Below the pieces are notes generated by a model, which was given only the letters and a program-made list of their open reading frames with translations, had not been told where the DNA came from and ran no database searches. Of a stretch of 29,091 nt of DNA, positions 1 through 7,087 are shown piece after piece. The stretch spans positions 1 through 29,091 of the IMG/VR virus record IMGVR_UViG_3300025889_000682; one strand, 5' to 3'. Positions within the stretch are counted from its first letter, which is position 1. Every line of letters begins with the position of its first letter. Source of the DNA: a virus. Both the position numbers and the translations under genes were made by a program.

Positions 1-150
1 AAGCCGGGTGTCCCGTCAAGATTCTTAATTGACGTGCCATTGGAGAAACTTCTTGAGACACAGAAGTATGTGAAGCCCAAGATGAGTCCCCACGTGGATT
101 GGAAGAAGTTTTGTAGTGACCCCTTTAATTTGGGAGCGAGAGCGAGATGA
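1..150 (+). CDS. 3' end of an unidentified phage gene (partial)
   Basis: Frame 1 is open from the window edge to a TGA at 148-150, giving the last 49 residues of a protein that begins upstream. The fragment is basic towards its end (it finishes GARAR) and carries no motif I recognise. It is accepted as coding because its stop overlaps the next gene's start as ATGA, the same junction used repeatedly downstream in this operon. The longer reading frame on the opposite strand at 25-474 would need both this fragment and the next gene to be false. Function unknown. Confidence 0.6.
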   Translation, partial: KPGVPSRFLIDVPLEKLLETQKYVKPKMSPHVDWKKFCSDPFNLGARAR

Positions 151-635
151 AGCCAGAAAAACCTTTTGGTTGGGTTCACATGACTGATGGTAAATGGGAA
201 GATTTTTTCTTGTACAAAGATGGTGTTGGAGAGTGTGAAGATTGTGAATACTGCATCCCACTTTACACCGCACCTGTACGCTCCAGCGACATAAGCCAAG
301 AATGTGTCGATGAAACGGCAAAGTCTGCACCGCCAAGGCAACGGTCTTTTTATGATGACGTTGGGCGCTTAATAAAGGCTGGCAAAGGTTTTTATGACGA
401 TGGCACACCCATTGACTACAAAGAAATACAACTAGAAATAAAAGGCGTAGGTGAAGGTATTTTTGAATGTACAAAAGTCTTTATTCCACGACCACCAAAG
501 CGTGAATGGGTTGGGCTGACGGATCATGAAATCAGCGAGTGGTGGTGGGCTGTCACAGGAGAGTTGCCTGAAGACAGTTGCATTGTTGACTTTGCTCGTG
601 CCATCGAAGCCAAACTGAAGGAGCGAAATGCATGA
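147..635 (+). CDS. Hypothetical phage early protein (162 aa)
   Basis: The start ATG overlaps the preceding TGA. The sequence has an N-terminal KPFGWVHM segment, a Cys pair (CEDCEYC), a PLYTAPVR stretch, and a C-terminal segment beginning REWVGLTDHEI followed by a helix rich in Ala, Glu and Lys. The PLYTAP and REWVGLTDxEI phrases recur, from memory, in many small accessory proteins of proteobacterial phages (the DUF551/Ea22-like type), where they are mix-and-match modules of unknown function. There is no catalytic motif and no membrane segment. It lies at the front of the early operon, a usual place for host-takeover accessory genes. Real gene likely; function not assigned. Confidence 0.8.
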   Translation: MKPEKPFGWVHMTDGKWEDFFLYKDGVGECEDCEYCIPLYTAPVRSSDISQECVDETAKSAPPRQRSFYDDVGRLIKAGKGFYDDGTPIDYKEIQLEIKGVGEGIFECTKVFIPRPPKREWVGLTDHEISEWWWAVTGELPEDSCIVDFARAIEAKLKERNA

Positions 636-880
636 ACGAAAAACAAATTGTTAATTGGCTACTAGGTTTTACGATGGGTATGTTGACGGTGCTATCTTAC
701 GAGAAGCTAATGAGTGAGCCGTTGATCATCCCTGATGGCGAAACGGTACGTGCTGATGAACTCATCAGTATTTACAAGCGTGGGATTAAAGACGCATTAC
801 GGACCAACCCCGTGTCGATGGACCTTGAGCAAGCGTGTCTTGAGGTATGGGCTAACAAACAACCTGTGGAGACAAAATGA
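632..880 (+). CDS. Small single-span membrane protein (82 aa), hypothetical
   Basis: The start overlaps the previous stop in the context GCATGAAC, so translation is probably coupled. Residues 6-23 form one hydrophobic segment (IVNWLLGFTMGMLTVLSY) with few charges, followed by a polar remainder with acidic and basic residues. This predicts a short N-terminal anchor in the inner membrane with a cytoplasmic or periplasmic domain of about 55 residues; the topology cannot be decided by eye. No signal-peptidase site or lipobox is evident. I do not recognise a family. Its neighbours are other small accessory proteins, so a host-interaction role is possible but not shown. Confidence 0.7.
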   Translation: MNEKQIVNWLLGFTMGMLTVLSYEKLMSEPLIIPDGETVRADELISIYKRGIKDALRTNPVSMDLEQACLEVWANKQPVETK

Positions 881-1248
881 GTAAATTCACGTACCCCGAA
901 ACGCTAAACGATTTAATCAAAGAAACGCAAGAAACCATGCGTGTAAGCGGTGTGCCATACCCTGTACCCGCACGTGATAAACAGTTTGGTGGTGATCACT
1001 ACAAACGTATGGGTGTTGAACCTTGGGATGTTGTTGACACGTGGCCTATTGAGCAACGTGTTGGCTATTACCGAGGCGGTGCCCTGAAATACATAATGAG
1101 GTTGGGTAATAAAGACGAACGACTCCAAGAGGCACAAAAAGGCTTGCATTATCAGGAGAAGTTGGTGGAAATTCTTAAAGCGGAGCAAAAAGATTCCGCA
1201 GTAGTTGGAGTGTCAGGTCGGTCCTACCGGACCGTCGATCCGAAGTAA
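877..1248 (+). CDS. DUF3310 family protein (T7 gp1.7-like)
   Basis: The central region reads QFGGDHYKRMGVEPWDVVD (residues 36-54), then YYRGGALKYIMR and a QEAQKGLHYQEKL helix. This order is the signature of the DUF3310 family, small proteins found in many phages. The best studied relative is T7 gp1.7, a nucleotide kinase acting on dGMP and dTMP; whether this protein has that activity is inference. Length (123 aa) fits a single domain plus short tails. The start overlaps the previous stop as ATGA. The last codons contain a perfect CGGTCC/GGACCG inverted repeat. Its place just before the replication genes suits a role in nucleotide supply. Confidence 0.85.
   Translation: MSKFTYPETLNDLIKETQETMRVSGVPYPVPARDKQFGGDHYKRMGVEPWDVVDTWPIEQRVGYYRGGALKYIMRLGNKDERLQEAQKGLHYQEKLVEILKAEQKDSAVVGVSGRSYRTVDPK
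1219..1234 (+). repeat. GC-rich hairpin at the end of the DUF3310 gene
   Basis: CGGTCC and GGACCG form a perfect 6-bp stem with a TACC loop, ending 14 bases before the DUF3310 stop. No T-run follows, so it is not a typical intrinsic terminator. It could protect mRNA from 3' decay or simply be chance in coding sequence. Confidence 0.3.
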
Positions 1249-1270
1249 CTTTATCTTGAAGGAGATTTAG

Positions 1271-1792
1271 ATGAACGTTGGAAAGCTACAAGTAGTAAAG
1301 GAGTTGCGCAGTGAGTGGTCCAATACGATTACGCACGACGGAGGGCACTGCGTTGTCTGCTCTCGGTGGGGCAAGGTCTACGGGCGAAACATCAATCGAA
1401 CGATGGCGAAATCATTAGCATGGTTGAAAGCCGCCTGTGACGAAGTTGGTGGAGATCGCTGGGTCGAGGTTGCAAGAAAGGCTCCTCGCTGGATGGTGCG
1501 GTCCAATCAGTTGTCTACGTTAAAATCGTGGGGGCTGGTCGAACGGCTGACGAGCGATGAGGGTAAGGTAAAGCACTCAGGCATTTGGCGGGTGACGGGT
1601 TTGGGTGTTGCGTTTGTCGAAGGCCGTATCGCTGTGCCTTACAAAGTCTATACATACAACGATATGGTTCACGACGTGAGCGACGACACGGTGACGTTTG
1701 CCGAATGCTTTGAAGACACATTCGATTATCAGGCAACGATGAACGAGATCTACGCAAACGCATCAATGCGATCTGTCGAAGAAGTTGAATAA
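1271..1792 (+). CDS. Hypothetical phage protein, possible winged-helix fold (173 aa)
   Basis: The ATG is preceded by a strong ribosome site (AAGGAG about 7 bases upstream). The protein has an N-terminal CVVCSRWGK motif (a Cys pair that could hold metal but lacks a second obvious pair), then a helical block ending NQLSTLKSWGLVERL, then SGIWRVTGLGVAFVEG. The pattern of a helix reading LxxLxxWGLVE followed by a beta hairpin with SGxWRxTxxG resembles the winged-helix core of phage DNA-binding proteins. That fold call is inference from pattern, not a family match. It sits directly before the DNA polymerase, separated by 15 bases. Confidence 0.75.
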   Translation: MNVGKLQVVKELRSEWSNTITHDGGHCVVCSRWGKVYGRNINRTMAKSLAWLKAACDEVGGDRWVEVARKAPRWMVRSNQLSTLKSWGLVERLTSDEGKVKHSGIWRVTGLGVAFVEGRIAVPYKVYTYNDMVHDVSDDTVTFAECFEDTFDYQATMNEIYANASMRSVEEVE

Positions 1793-1807
1793 CCAAAAAG
1801 GGTACAC

Positions 1808-3634
1808 GTGAATTTAATTACAGTAGACTTTGAGACGTACTACGCCAAGGATTTTGGCTTCAAGACTCACACCACGGAGGAATATGTTCGTGATTCAAAG
1901 TTTGAAGTCATTGGCGTAGGTGTGAAGTTAAACAACCAACCTGCGGAGTGGGCAAGTGGCACGCACGAACAACTTAAAGAATGGTTACAGAAGTCCTTTC
2001 CTTGGTCGGACTCGATGGTGCTGGCTCACAACACCATGTTCGACGGGGCTATTCTTGGTTGGCTTTTTAATATCACTCCCCGTGTTTGGCTTGACACTCT
2101 TTGTATGGGGCGTGCTTTGCACGGTGTCGAGGTTAGCGGATCTCTCAAAGCGTTGGCTGAGCGGTACGGCATTGGTCAAAAAGGCAACGAAGTTTTAGCC
2201 GCACTTGGCAAACGTCGTACCGATTTTCATCCCGAAGAACTTAGCCGTTACGGAGACTACTGCTTAAACGACGTGGAGTTAACCTACAAACTCTTTAACA
2301 TCATGGGGCGAGGCTTCCCCAAAAAAGAACTCAAGCTGATAGACCTCACACTGCGAATGTTCATCGAGCCTTTACTCGAACTTGATCTGCCACTCTTGGA
2401 GCAACATCTTATGGCAGTGAGGGATCGCAAAGAGGAACTGCTTCAAAAGGCTGGGGTTGATAAAGAAATCCTGATGAGCAATCTGAAGTTTGCTGAACTG
2501 CTGAGATCTGTTGGCGTTGAACCTCCGATGAAGATTAGCCTGACCACAGGCAAAGAGACATTGGCACTTGCCAAGAACGACGAGGAGTTTAAAGCCTTAG
2601 AGGAACATCCTGACGATAGAGTACAGGCACTGGTTGCGGCGAGACTCGGAACGAAAAGTACGCTAGAAGAAACTAGGACGCAACGCTTTATCGACATTGC
2701 AGGTAGGGGCACGTTACCCGTACCCGTGCGTTACTATGCCGCACACACCGGACGGTGGGGTGGTGACGACAAGATTAATATGCAGAACCTACCGAGCCGA
2801 GGGCAGAACGCCAACCGGATCAAGCAAGCGATCATCGCACCAAAGGGACACATCATTATTGATGCTGACTCCGCACAGATCGAAGCACGGGTGCTGGCAT
2901 GGCTGGCCCATCAAGATGACTTGGTCGAAGCCTTTGAGAAAGGTGAAGATGTTTACAAGATAATGGCCTCGGCTATCTACGGTAAGCCGCTTGAAGACAT
3001 TACTAAAGAAGAGCGGTTCGTTGGTAAGACCACGATTCTCGGAGCCGGGTATGGCATGGGTGCGGCAAAGTTTCAGGCCCAGCTTAAAACGTTTGGCACG
3101 GAGATCGACCTAGAAGAAGCTAGGCGGGTGATTGATATTTACAGACGGACCAACGGACGCATTGCCCATCTGTGGCGTGAGGCACAACAAGTTTTGGTTT
3201 GTATATCGAGAGGTGATCCGGCTGCTTTGGGTCGCCCCGGTGTCTTAGAAGTTGTTCCTGATAGGCAAGGTATCCGACTGCCGTCTGGACTGATGATGTG
3301 TTACGACGATCTACGGTTCTCAGAAGGTGAGAAAGGTTTGGAGTTTCATTACCGAACCCGTCGAGGGCGTACCAAGATCTACGGTGGTAAGGTCATTGAG
3401 AATGTTTGTCAGGCGATAGCCCGATGCATCATTGGTGAGCAGATGTTGAAGATCGCTAAGAAGTACCGAGTCGTGCTGACCGTTCACGATGCGATCACTT
3501 GCGTCGTGAGGGAAGTCGATCAAGAAGAAGCGCAAGCCTACATCGAGGAGTGCATGAGGTGGGTTCCCGATTGGGCCGTGGGTCTTCCCGTTAATTGTGA
3601 ATCAGGAATAGGGGCCAGCTATGGAGATTGCTAA
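1808..3634 (+). CDS. DNA polymerase, family A, with 3'-5' exonuclease domain
   Basis: This is the replicative polymerase. The N-terminal DEDDy proofreading domain shows Exo I DFE (D7, E9), Exo II around N75-D79 and Exo III Y151xxxD155. In the polymerase domain, motif A is DSAQIEAR (D354-R361), motif B runs R403...K407...Y415-G416, and motif C is V-H560-D561-A562. Motif C normally reads HDE; here the Glu is Ala, while the metal-binding Asp is kept. From memory, other phage polymerases of this type also vary here, so it need not be inactive. The length of 608 aa, with no 5' nuclease domain, suits small-phage enzymes. The start is GTG, with AAAAAGGG upstream. It is followed by a tiny gene and the PD-(D/E)XK nuclease. 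Confidence 0.95.
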   Translation: MNLITVDFETYYAKDFGFKTHTTEEYVRDSKFEVIGVGVKLNNQPAEWASGTHEQLKEWLQKSFPWSDSMVLAHNTMFDGAILGWLFNITPRVWLDTLCMGRALHGVEVSGSLKALAERYGIGQKGNEVLAALGKRRTDFHPEELSRYGDYCLNDVELTYKLFNIMGRGFPKKELKLIDLTLRMFIEPLLELDLPLLEQHLMAVRDRKEELLQKAGVDKEILMSNLKFAELLRSVGVEPPMKISLTTGKETLALAKNDEEFKALEEHPDDRVQALVAARLGTKSTLEETRTQRFIDIAGRGTLPVPVRYYAAHTGRWGGDDKINMQNLPSRGQNANRIKQAIIAPKGHIIIDADSAQIEARVLAWLAHQDDLVEAFEKGEDVYKIMASAIYGKPLEDITKEERFVGKTTILGAGYGMGAAKFQAQLKTFGTEIDLEEARRVIDIYRRTNGRIAHLWREAQQVLVCISRGDPAALGRPGVLEVVPDRQGIRLPSGLMMCYDDLRFSEGEKGLEFHYRTRRGRTKIYGGKVIENVCQAIARCIIGEQMLKIAKKYRVVLTVHDAITCVVREVDQEEAQAYIEECMRWVPDWAVGLPVNCESGIGASYGDC

Positions 3635-3794
3635 AGACGTTGATTACGCACCGCATTATTTGCAGTCGCAGAGACTACTTCGTAAGATATACGAACATCT
3701 TAACGAACGTGAGTTTAAAGAAGCAGAAGAGCTAGGCGTTCAGTTGATTGTTGAAACCAAACTTTTACTCAACGCTATAAAGGCTCAGAAATGA
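3621..3794 (+). CDS. Small hypothetical protein (57 aa) between polymerase and nuclease
   Basis: An ATG at 3621 lies inside the last codons of the polymerase gene and opens a 57-residue frame whose TGA overlaps the nuclease start as ATGA. The upstream overlap, the downstream ATGA and the otherwise empty 156-base gap all argue that it is real, although it is short. The translation is polar and predicted mostly helical: MEIAKDVDY at the start, a central LLRKIYEHLNE, a REFKEAEEL stretch and VETKLLLNAIKAQK at the end, with the amphipathic look of a small helical-hairpin protein. No family is recognised. A helper or regulatory partner of the flanking replication enzymes is possible from position only. 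Confidence 0.65.
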   Translation: MEIAKDVDYAPHYLQSQRLLRKIYEHLNEREFKEAEELGVQLIVETKLLLNAIKAQK

Positions 3795-4465
3795 AACTAC
3801 CCCCATGGTCATTTAGTGGCATCAAAGCATTCGACCAATGCCCCAAGAAGTATTACCACTTAAAGGTGGTCAAGGATTACAAAGAGCAAGTCACTGATGC
3901 ACTGACCTACGGATCGGAGTTTCACAAAGCCGCTGAACTTTACATCAAGGAGGGCACCCCACTACCGCCCCAGTTTAGTTATTCCAAAGGTGCGCTCGAC
4001 AACCTGAATCAGTTACCGGGCGAGAAGCTGTGTGAATACGAGATGGGCTTGACAGAAGATCTTGAGCCTTGTGGGTTCAAGGCCGAGAATGTCTGGTGGC
4101 GTGGGATTGCTGACCTGATCATCCTAGACCGGGAAAAGGGGGAGGCACGGGTACTAGACTACAAGACCGGAAAGTCGGCAAAATACGCAGATACCGGGCA
4201 ATTGGAATTAATGGCACTGGCGATATTCAAGCACTTTCCTGAGGTACGGAAGGTCAAGGCCGGACTTCTGTTTGTGATCGCTAAGCAATTTATTAAGGAT
4301 AGTTACACGGTGGACTCAGCGCCAACGCTTTGGCAAAAGTGGCTACGAGACTACGACCGTTTACGGTTTGCGTATCAGACAAATGTTTGGAACCCGAGAC
4401 CCTCAGGATTGTGCAAGAAGCATTGCGTCGTGACTGAGTGTCCCCACAACGGAGGATATATGTGA
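3791..4465 (+). CDS. PD-(D/E)XK nuclease, Cas4/RecB-like (224 aa)
   Basis: The motifs of the Cas4/RecB nuclease fold appear in order: an N-terminal SGIKAFDQCPKKYY with C17, then EFH (H45), GIADLI (D108), and VLDYKTGK giving D123-Y-K125, followed by a GQLELMALAIF helix carrying the QxxxY/L-type residues. Three Cys close the protein (C208, C212, C217). Together with C17 they match the one-plus-three layout that binds a 4Fe-4S cluster in Cas4 and AddB, so an iron-sulphur nuclease is a fair inference. The likely job is DNA-end processing, probably as an exonuclease in phage recombination or replication. It lies between the polymerase and the SNF2 helicase, and related phages often keep these three genes together. 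Confidence 0.9.
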   Translation: MKLPPWSFSGIKAFDQCPKKYYHLKVVKDYKEQVTDALTYGSEFHKAAELYIKEGTPLPPQFSYSKGALDNLNQLPGEKLCEYEMGLTEDLEPCGFKAENVWWRGIADLIILDREKGEARVLDYKTGKSAKYADTGQLELMALAIFKHFPEVRKVKAGLLFVIAKQFIKDSYTVDSAPTLWQKWLRDYDRLRFAYQTNVWNPRPSGLCKKHCVVTECPHNGGYM

Positions 4466-4734
4466 TGCCGTACAAGAACCCAAAAGATCGAAACTTTAAA
4501 CGAGAGTATGAACTGCAAGTCAAGCGTGGCGACATTGACGAGAAGATAGAACGTCAACGGGCACGCAGGGCTATTGACAAGACTGGAAAAGATGCCAACA
4601 AAAATGGTAAGGCTGACAAGCGTGAAGGCAAAGACGTGAGCCACAAGAAGCCATTGAGTAAAGGCGGGTCCAATAAGGACGGATACTTTATTGAAAGCCG
4701 TGCAAAAAATAGATCACGCAATTACAAAAAGTAG
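4465..4734 (+). CDS. Small basic HNH-like protein (89 aa)
   Basis: The ATG at 4465 shares a TGATG overlap with the nuclease stop and has GGAGG ten bases upstream; an in-frame GTG at 4438 has no such site, so the ATG is preferred. The protein is very Lys/Arg-rich. Its end reads DVSHKKPLSKGGSN (H60, G67-G68, N70), then SRAKNRS, which follows the DHxxPxSKGGxNxxxN...NR layout of small phage HNH endonucleases. The usual Asp before the His is Ser here, and the expected Cys pairs are absent, so activity is uncertain. It may be a minimal or decayed HNH nuclease or a basic DNA-binding protein. Confidence 0.65.
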   Translation: MPYKNPKDRNFKREYELQVKRGDIDEKIERQRARRAIDKTGKDANKNGKADKREGKDVSHKKPLSKGGSNKDGYFIESRAKNRSRNYKK

Positions 4735-4736
4735 TG

Positions 4737-4742
4737 TATAAT
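4737..4742 (+). promoter_or_regulatory. Candidate -10 element before the SNF2 helicase gene
   Basis: A perfect TATAAT lies three bases past the HNH-like gene's stop in the only sizeable gap in this stretch. No good -35 hexamer is seen 16-18 bases upstream (TCACGC at best), so it is weak evidence. If used, transcription would begin just before the hairpin at 4755-4772. Confidence 0.3.
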
Positions 4743-4754
4743 TGAAATTCAAGC

Positions 4755-4779
4755 AAGGGCGAACCCGCCCTTCGCTTTT
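4755..4779 (+). terminator. Weak intrinsic terminator or leader hairpin
   Basis: AAGGGCG and CGCCCTT form a 7-bp stem with an AACC loop, followed by CGCTTTT. The T-run is only four long and offset by three bases, so termination would be partial. It sits 15 bases before the helicase start and could reduce read-through, or sit in the leader of a transcript from the TATAAT upstream. Confidence 0.45.
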
Positions 4780-4793
4780 GTCACTGAGGTTTT

Positions 4794-6332
4794 ATGGAGA
4801 TTATCGAGAACAAAGCACTCTTATTGCGTGTTCGTGAACCGGATCGCATTACAACTGTTATTCCAAAAAGCAAGCAACTGCCTAACAATCAGGTCGTTGT
4901 CAAATGGGGATTGGATGAAGCGCAGGTACTTCGCAACTTGCGCATTAAAAACGTGCCGTCCCCCATTCTCGGGCAGTACGACTGGCCCGGGCAGTACAAA
5001 CCATTTAACCATCAACAAACAACTGCGGCATTTCTAACGCTCAACCGCAAGGCGTTTTGCCTCAACGAGCAGGGCACAGGCAAGACCGGATCTGTTATTT
5101 GGGCGGCAGACTATCTGATGAAGAAGGGCCGCATTCGACGAGTTCTTGTCATTTGTCCATTGTCGATTATGGATTCGGCATGGCGTGCTGACTTGTTTAA
5201 GTTTGCAATGCATCGAACCGTAGACATCGCTTACGGTGCATCAGACAAGCGTCGAGCCATCATCAAGGGCAATGCCGAGTTCATCATTATTAATTACGAC
5301 GGGGTGGAGATCGTTGCTGACGAGATCGCCCGAGCAGGGTTTGACCTGATCGTGATTGACGAGGCCAACGCCTATAAGAATGCACAGACCAAGCGGTGGA
5401 AAACGCTTAAGTCTTTGATCACACCTGAAACATGGTTGTGGATGTTGACCGGAACCCCAGCCGCACAGTCGCCACTTGATGCCTACGGACTTGCCAAGCT
5501 GGTGAATCCTGAGGGTGTGCCTAAGTTCTTTACCACGTTTAAAGACATGGTGATGACCAAGCTGAGCATGTATCGGTGGATCCCAAAAGAATCGGCAACA
5601 CAGACCGTATTCAAAGCACTCCAACCCGCTATCCGATTTACCAAAGACGAGTGCCTTGATCTGCCTGAGATGACCTACGTCAAACGCAAGGTCGAGATGA
5701 CCCCTCAACAGAAAAAGTACTACCTGATTCTGCGAGACAAGATGATGATGGAGGCCGATGGGGAAGCAATCACATCGGTCAACGCCGCAGTAAAAATGAA
5801 CAAGCTTCTCCAAATATCTTGTGGAGCGGTCTACTCCGATACAGGAGAGACGATTGGGTTTGATATTAAGAACCGGTACAACGTTCTGAAAGAAGTTATA
5901 GAAGAGGCATCTCAAAAGGTTCTGGTGTTTGTCCCGTTCAGGCACGCCATCACAATCCTTGCCGACAAACTACGAACCGATGGGGTTACCACAGAAATTA
6001 TCCGGGGCGATGTGTCTGCATCCGAGCGCACTGCCATATTTAAACGGTTCCAAGAAACGCCTGAGCCACGGGTGCTGGTCATCCAGCCACAAGCCGCCGC
6101 CCACGGTGTAACCCTGACTGCCGCCAATACGGTGGTGTGGTGGGGGCCGACCAGTAGCTTGGAAACCTACGCACAGGCCAATGCCCGGGTCCATCGATCA
6201 GGTCAACGTCACCCGACCACGGTCGTTCAGTTGTATGGATCTACTGCTGAACAACATGTTTACAGATTGTTAGATAATAAAATTGACGTTCACACACAAA
6301 TTGTTGAACTTTACAAGGAACTACTTGAATAA
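4794..6332 (+). CDS. SNF2-family DEAD-like helicase/translocase (512 aa)
   Basis: A superfamily 2 ATPase that couples ATP hydrolysis to movement on DNA. A Q-like PFNHQQTTAAF lies at 70-80. Motif I is EQGTGKT (K97), motif II is IDEAN (D189, E190) in place of DEAH, and motif III is TGTP (219-222). The C-terminal RecA lobe shows VFVPFRHAI, RGDVSASER and motif VI YAQANARVHRSGQ (Q461, R465, R468, Q471), the SNF2 hallmark. No extra DNA-recognition or zinc domain is fused, so this is a bare motor of the kind common in phage replication modules. It probably remodels DNA or replication intermediates for the neighbouring polymerase and nuclease. The start ATG lacks a strong ribosome site (TGAGG nearby). 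Confidence 0.93.
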   Translation: MEIIENKALLLRVREPDRITTVIPKSKQLPNNQVVVKWGLDEAQVLRNLRIKNVPSPILGQYDWPGQYKPFNHQQTTAAFLTLNRKAFCLNEQGTGKTGSVIWAADYLMKKGRIRRVLVICPLSIMDSAWRADLFKFAMHRTVDIAYGASDKRRAIIKGNAEFIIINYDGVEIVADEIARAGFDLIVIDEANAYKNAQTKRWKTLKSLITPETWLWMLTGTPAAQSPLDAYGLAKLVNPEGVPKFFTTFKDMVMTKLSMYRWIPKESATQTVFKALQPAIRFTKDECLDLPEMTYVKRKVEMTPQQKKYYLILRDKMMMEADGEAITSVNAAVKMNKLLQISCGAVYSDTGETIGFDIKNRYNVLKEVIEEASQKVLVFVPFRHAITILADKLRTDGVTTEIIRGDVSASERTAIFKRFQETPEPRVLVIQPQAAAHGVTLTAANTVVWWGPTSSLETYAQANARVHRSGQRHPTTVVQLYGSTAEQHVYRLLDNKIDVHTQIVELYKELLE

Positions 6333-6341
6333 CTCGCTGTC

Positions 6342-6350
6342 TGATACAAT
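6342..6350 (+). promoter_or_regulatory. Candidate extended -10 promoter before the coiled-coil gene
   Basis: TGATACAAT matches an extended -10 (TGnTAnnAT). It lies in the 61-base gap after the helicase, about 44 bases before the next start. A TTGAAT lies upstream but only 14 bases away, too close for an ideal -35. The gap also carries a strong ribosome site, AAGGAG, for the next gene. It would be an internal promoter for the second half of the replication operon. Confidence 0.35.
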
Positions 6351-6393
6351 ATAACAAGCTGTACAAAATATTCTATTCTTAAGGAGATTAGTT

Positions 6394-6807
6394 ATGACTG
6401 AAGCACTAAAAGCCAAGCCGGAGGTTTTACCGGAGAAGTTGGTCAAGGTCTACATAAAGATGCGTGCCAAGCGTGCCGAACTTTCAGCGGCATTTGACGA
6501 GCAAGACAACAAGATCAAGGCTCAGATGGAAAAGGTCAAAGCCGCCCTGCTGGAGTACTGCAAGGAAAACAGCGTCGAGAGCGTGCGTACGACTGAGGGC
6601 TTGTTCTACCGCACCGTTAAGACCAATTACTGGACAAGTGATTGGGAGTCCATGGGCAAATTTATTCTTGAGCATCAAGCCCCTGAGTTATTAGAGAAGC
6701 GCATTCATCAGGGCAACATGCGCCAGTTCTTAGAGGAACACCCCGATGTGCTACCCCCGGGGCTAAATGTGGATAGCGAATACGGCATCACTGTAAGGAG
6801 AAAGTAA
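6394..6807 (+). CDS. Coiled-coil phage protein, possibly Gam/Gp157-like (137 aa)
   Basis: The start follows AAGGAGATTAGTT, a strong ribosome site. Residues from about 14 to 58 form a long charged helix (VKVYIKMRAKRAELSAAF onward) that looks like a coiled coil and ends LLEYCKENSVE. A short beta region (TTEGLFYRTVKTNYW) follows, then a helical end with LLEKRIHQGNM and a final LPPGLNVDSEYGITVRR. A long helix followed by YCxEN, a hairpin and a short helical end resembles the layout of Mu Gam and siphovirus Gp157 proteins, which bind DNA ends or accompany recombination genes. Sequence identity with those is not evident, so this is a layout-based suggestion. Conserved phage protein likely; function open. 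Confidence 0.75.
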   Translation: MTEALKAKPEVLPEKLVKVYIKMRAKRAELSAAFDEQDNKIKAQMEKVKAALLEYCKENSVESVRTTEGLFYRTVKTNYWTSDWESMGKFILEHQAPELLEKRIHQGNMRQFLEEHPDVLPPGLNVDSEYGITVRRK

Positions 6808-7076
6808 TGACAGACCTAGCCAAGTTTGTACCGATTGAATCGGTTGCAAAGCATTTCATGGTTTCAATCTCAACGGCCCGAGCGTGGGTGCGGCAGGGGC
6901 ATATCCCGCCTGACACCTACCTCAAGATTGGTAACACGTACCGTTTTGATTTGCAGAAAGTGGTTGATGCTTTAACCAACCGCCCACGACTGAAACCGAT
7001 AGTAGTTCCCGAGAAAGAGGGCAAGGAGCCACAACAACTTGAACTCGACTTTGGCAATCCCGACGAAGACATTTAA
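6807..7076 (+). CDS. Excisionase-like helix-turn-helix DNA-binding protein (89 aa)
   Basis: Start and preceding stop overlap as TAATG, with GGAG upstream. Residues 8-30 (VPIESVAKHFMVSISTARAWVRQG) give a MerR/excisionase-type helix-turn-helix, followed by the expected wing and KIGNTYRFDLQKVVDAL, in which the Arg of the typical RF/W wing is present. The last 20 residues are acidic and Glu/Asp-rich. Proteins of this kind are small DNA-binding regulators or recombination directionality factors. No integrase is in the window, and the gene is inside the replication operon, so a transcription regulator or origin-binding accessory role is more likely than excision. The acidic tail could contact a partner protein. 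Confidence 0.8.
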   Translation: MTDLAKFVPIESVAKHFMVSISTARAWVRQGHIPPDTYLKIGNTYRFDLQKVVDALTNRPRLKPIVVPEKEGKEPQQLELDFGNPDEDI

Positions 7077-7087
7077 AGGAGAAACTT

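Noticed and set aside
5241-5945. 234-codon frame on the - strand
   Set aside because: It lies wholly opposite the SNF2 helicase, whose motifs are complete; composition is that of an antisense shadow.
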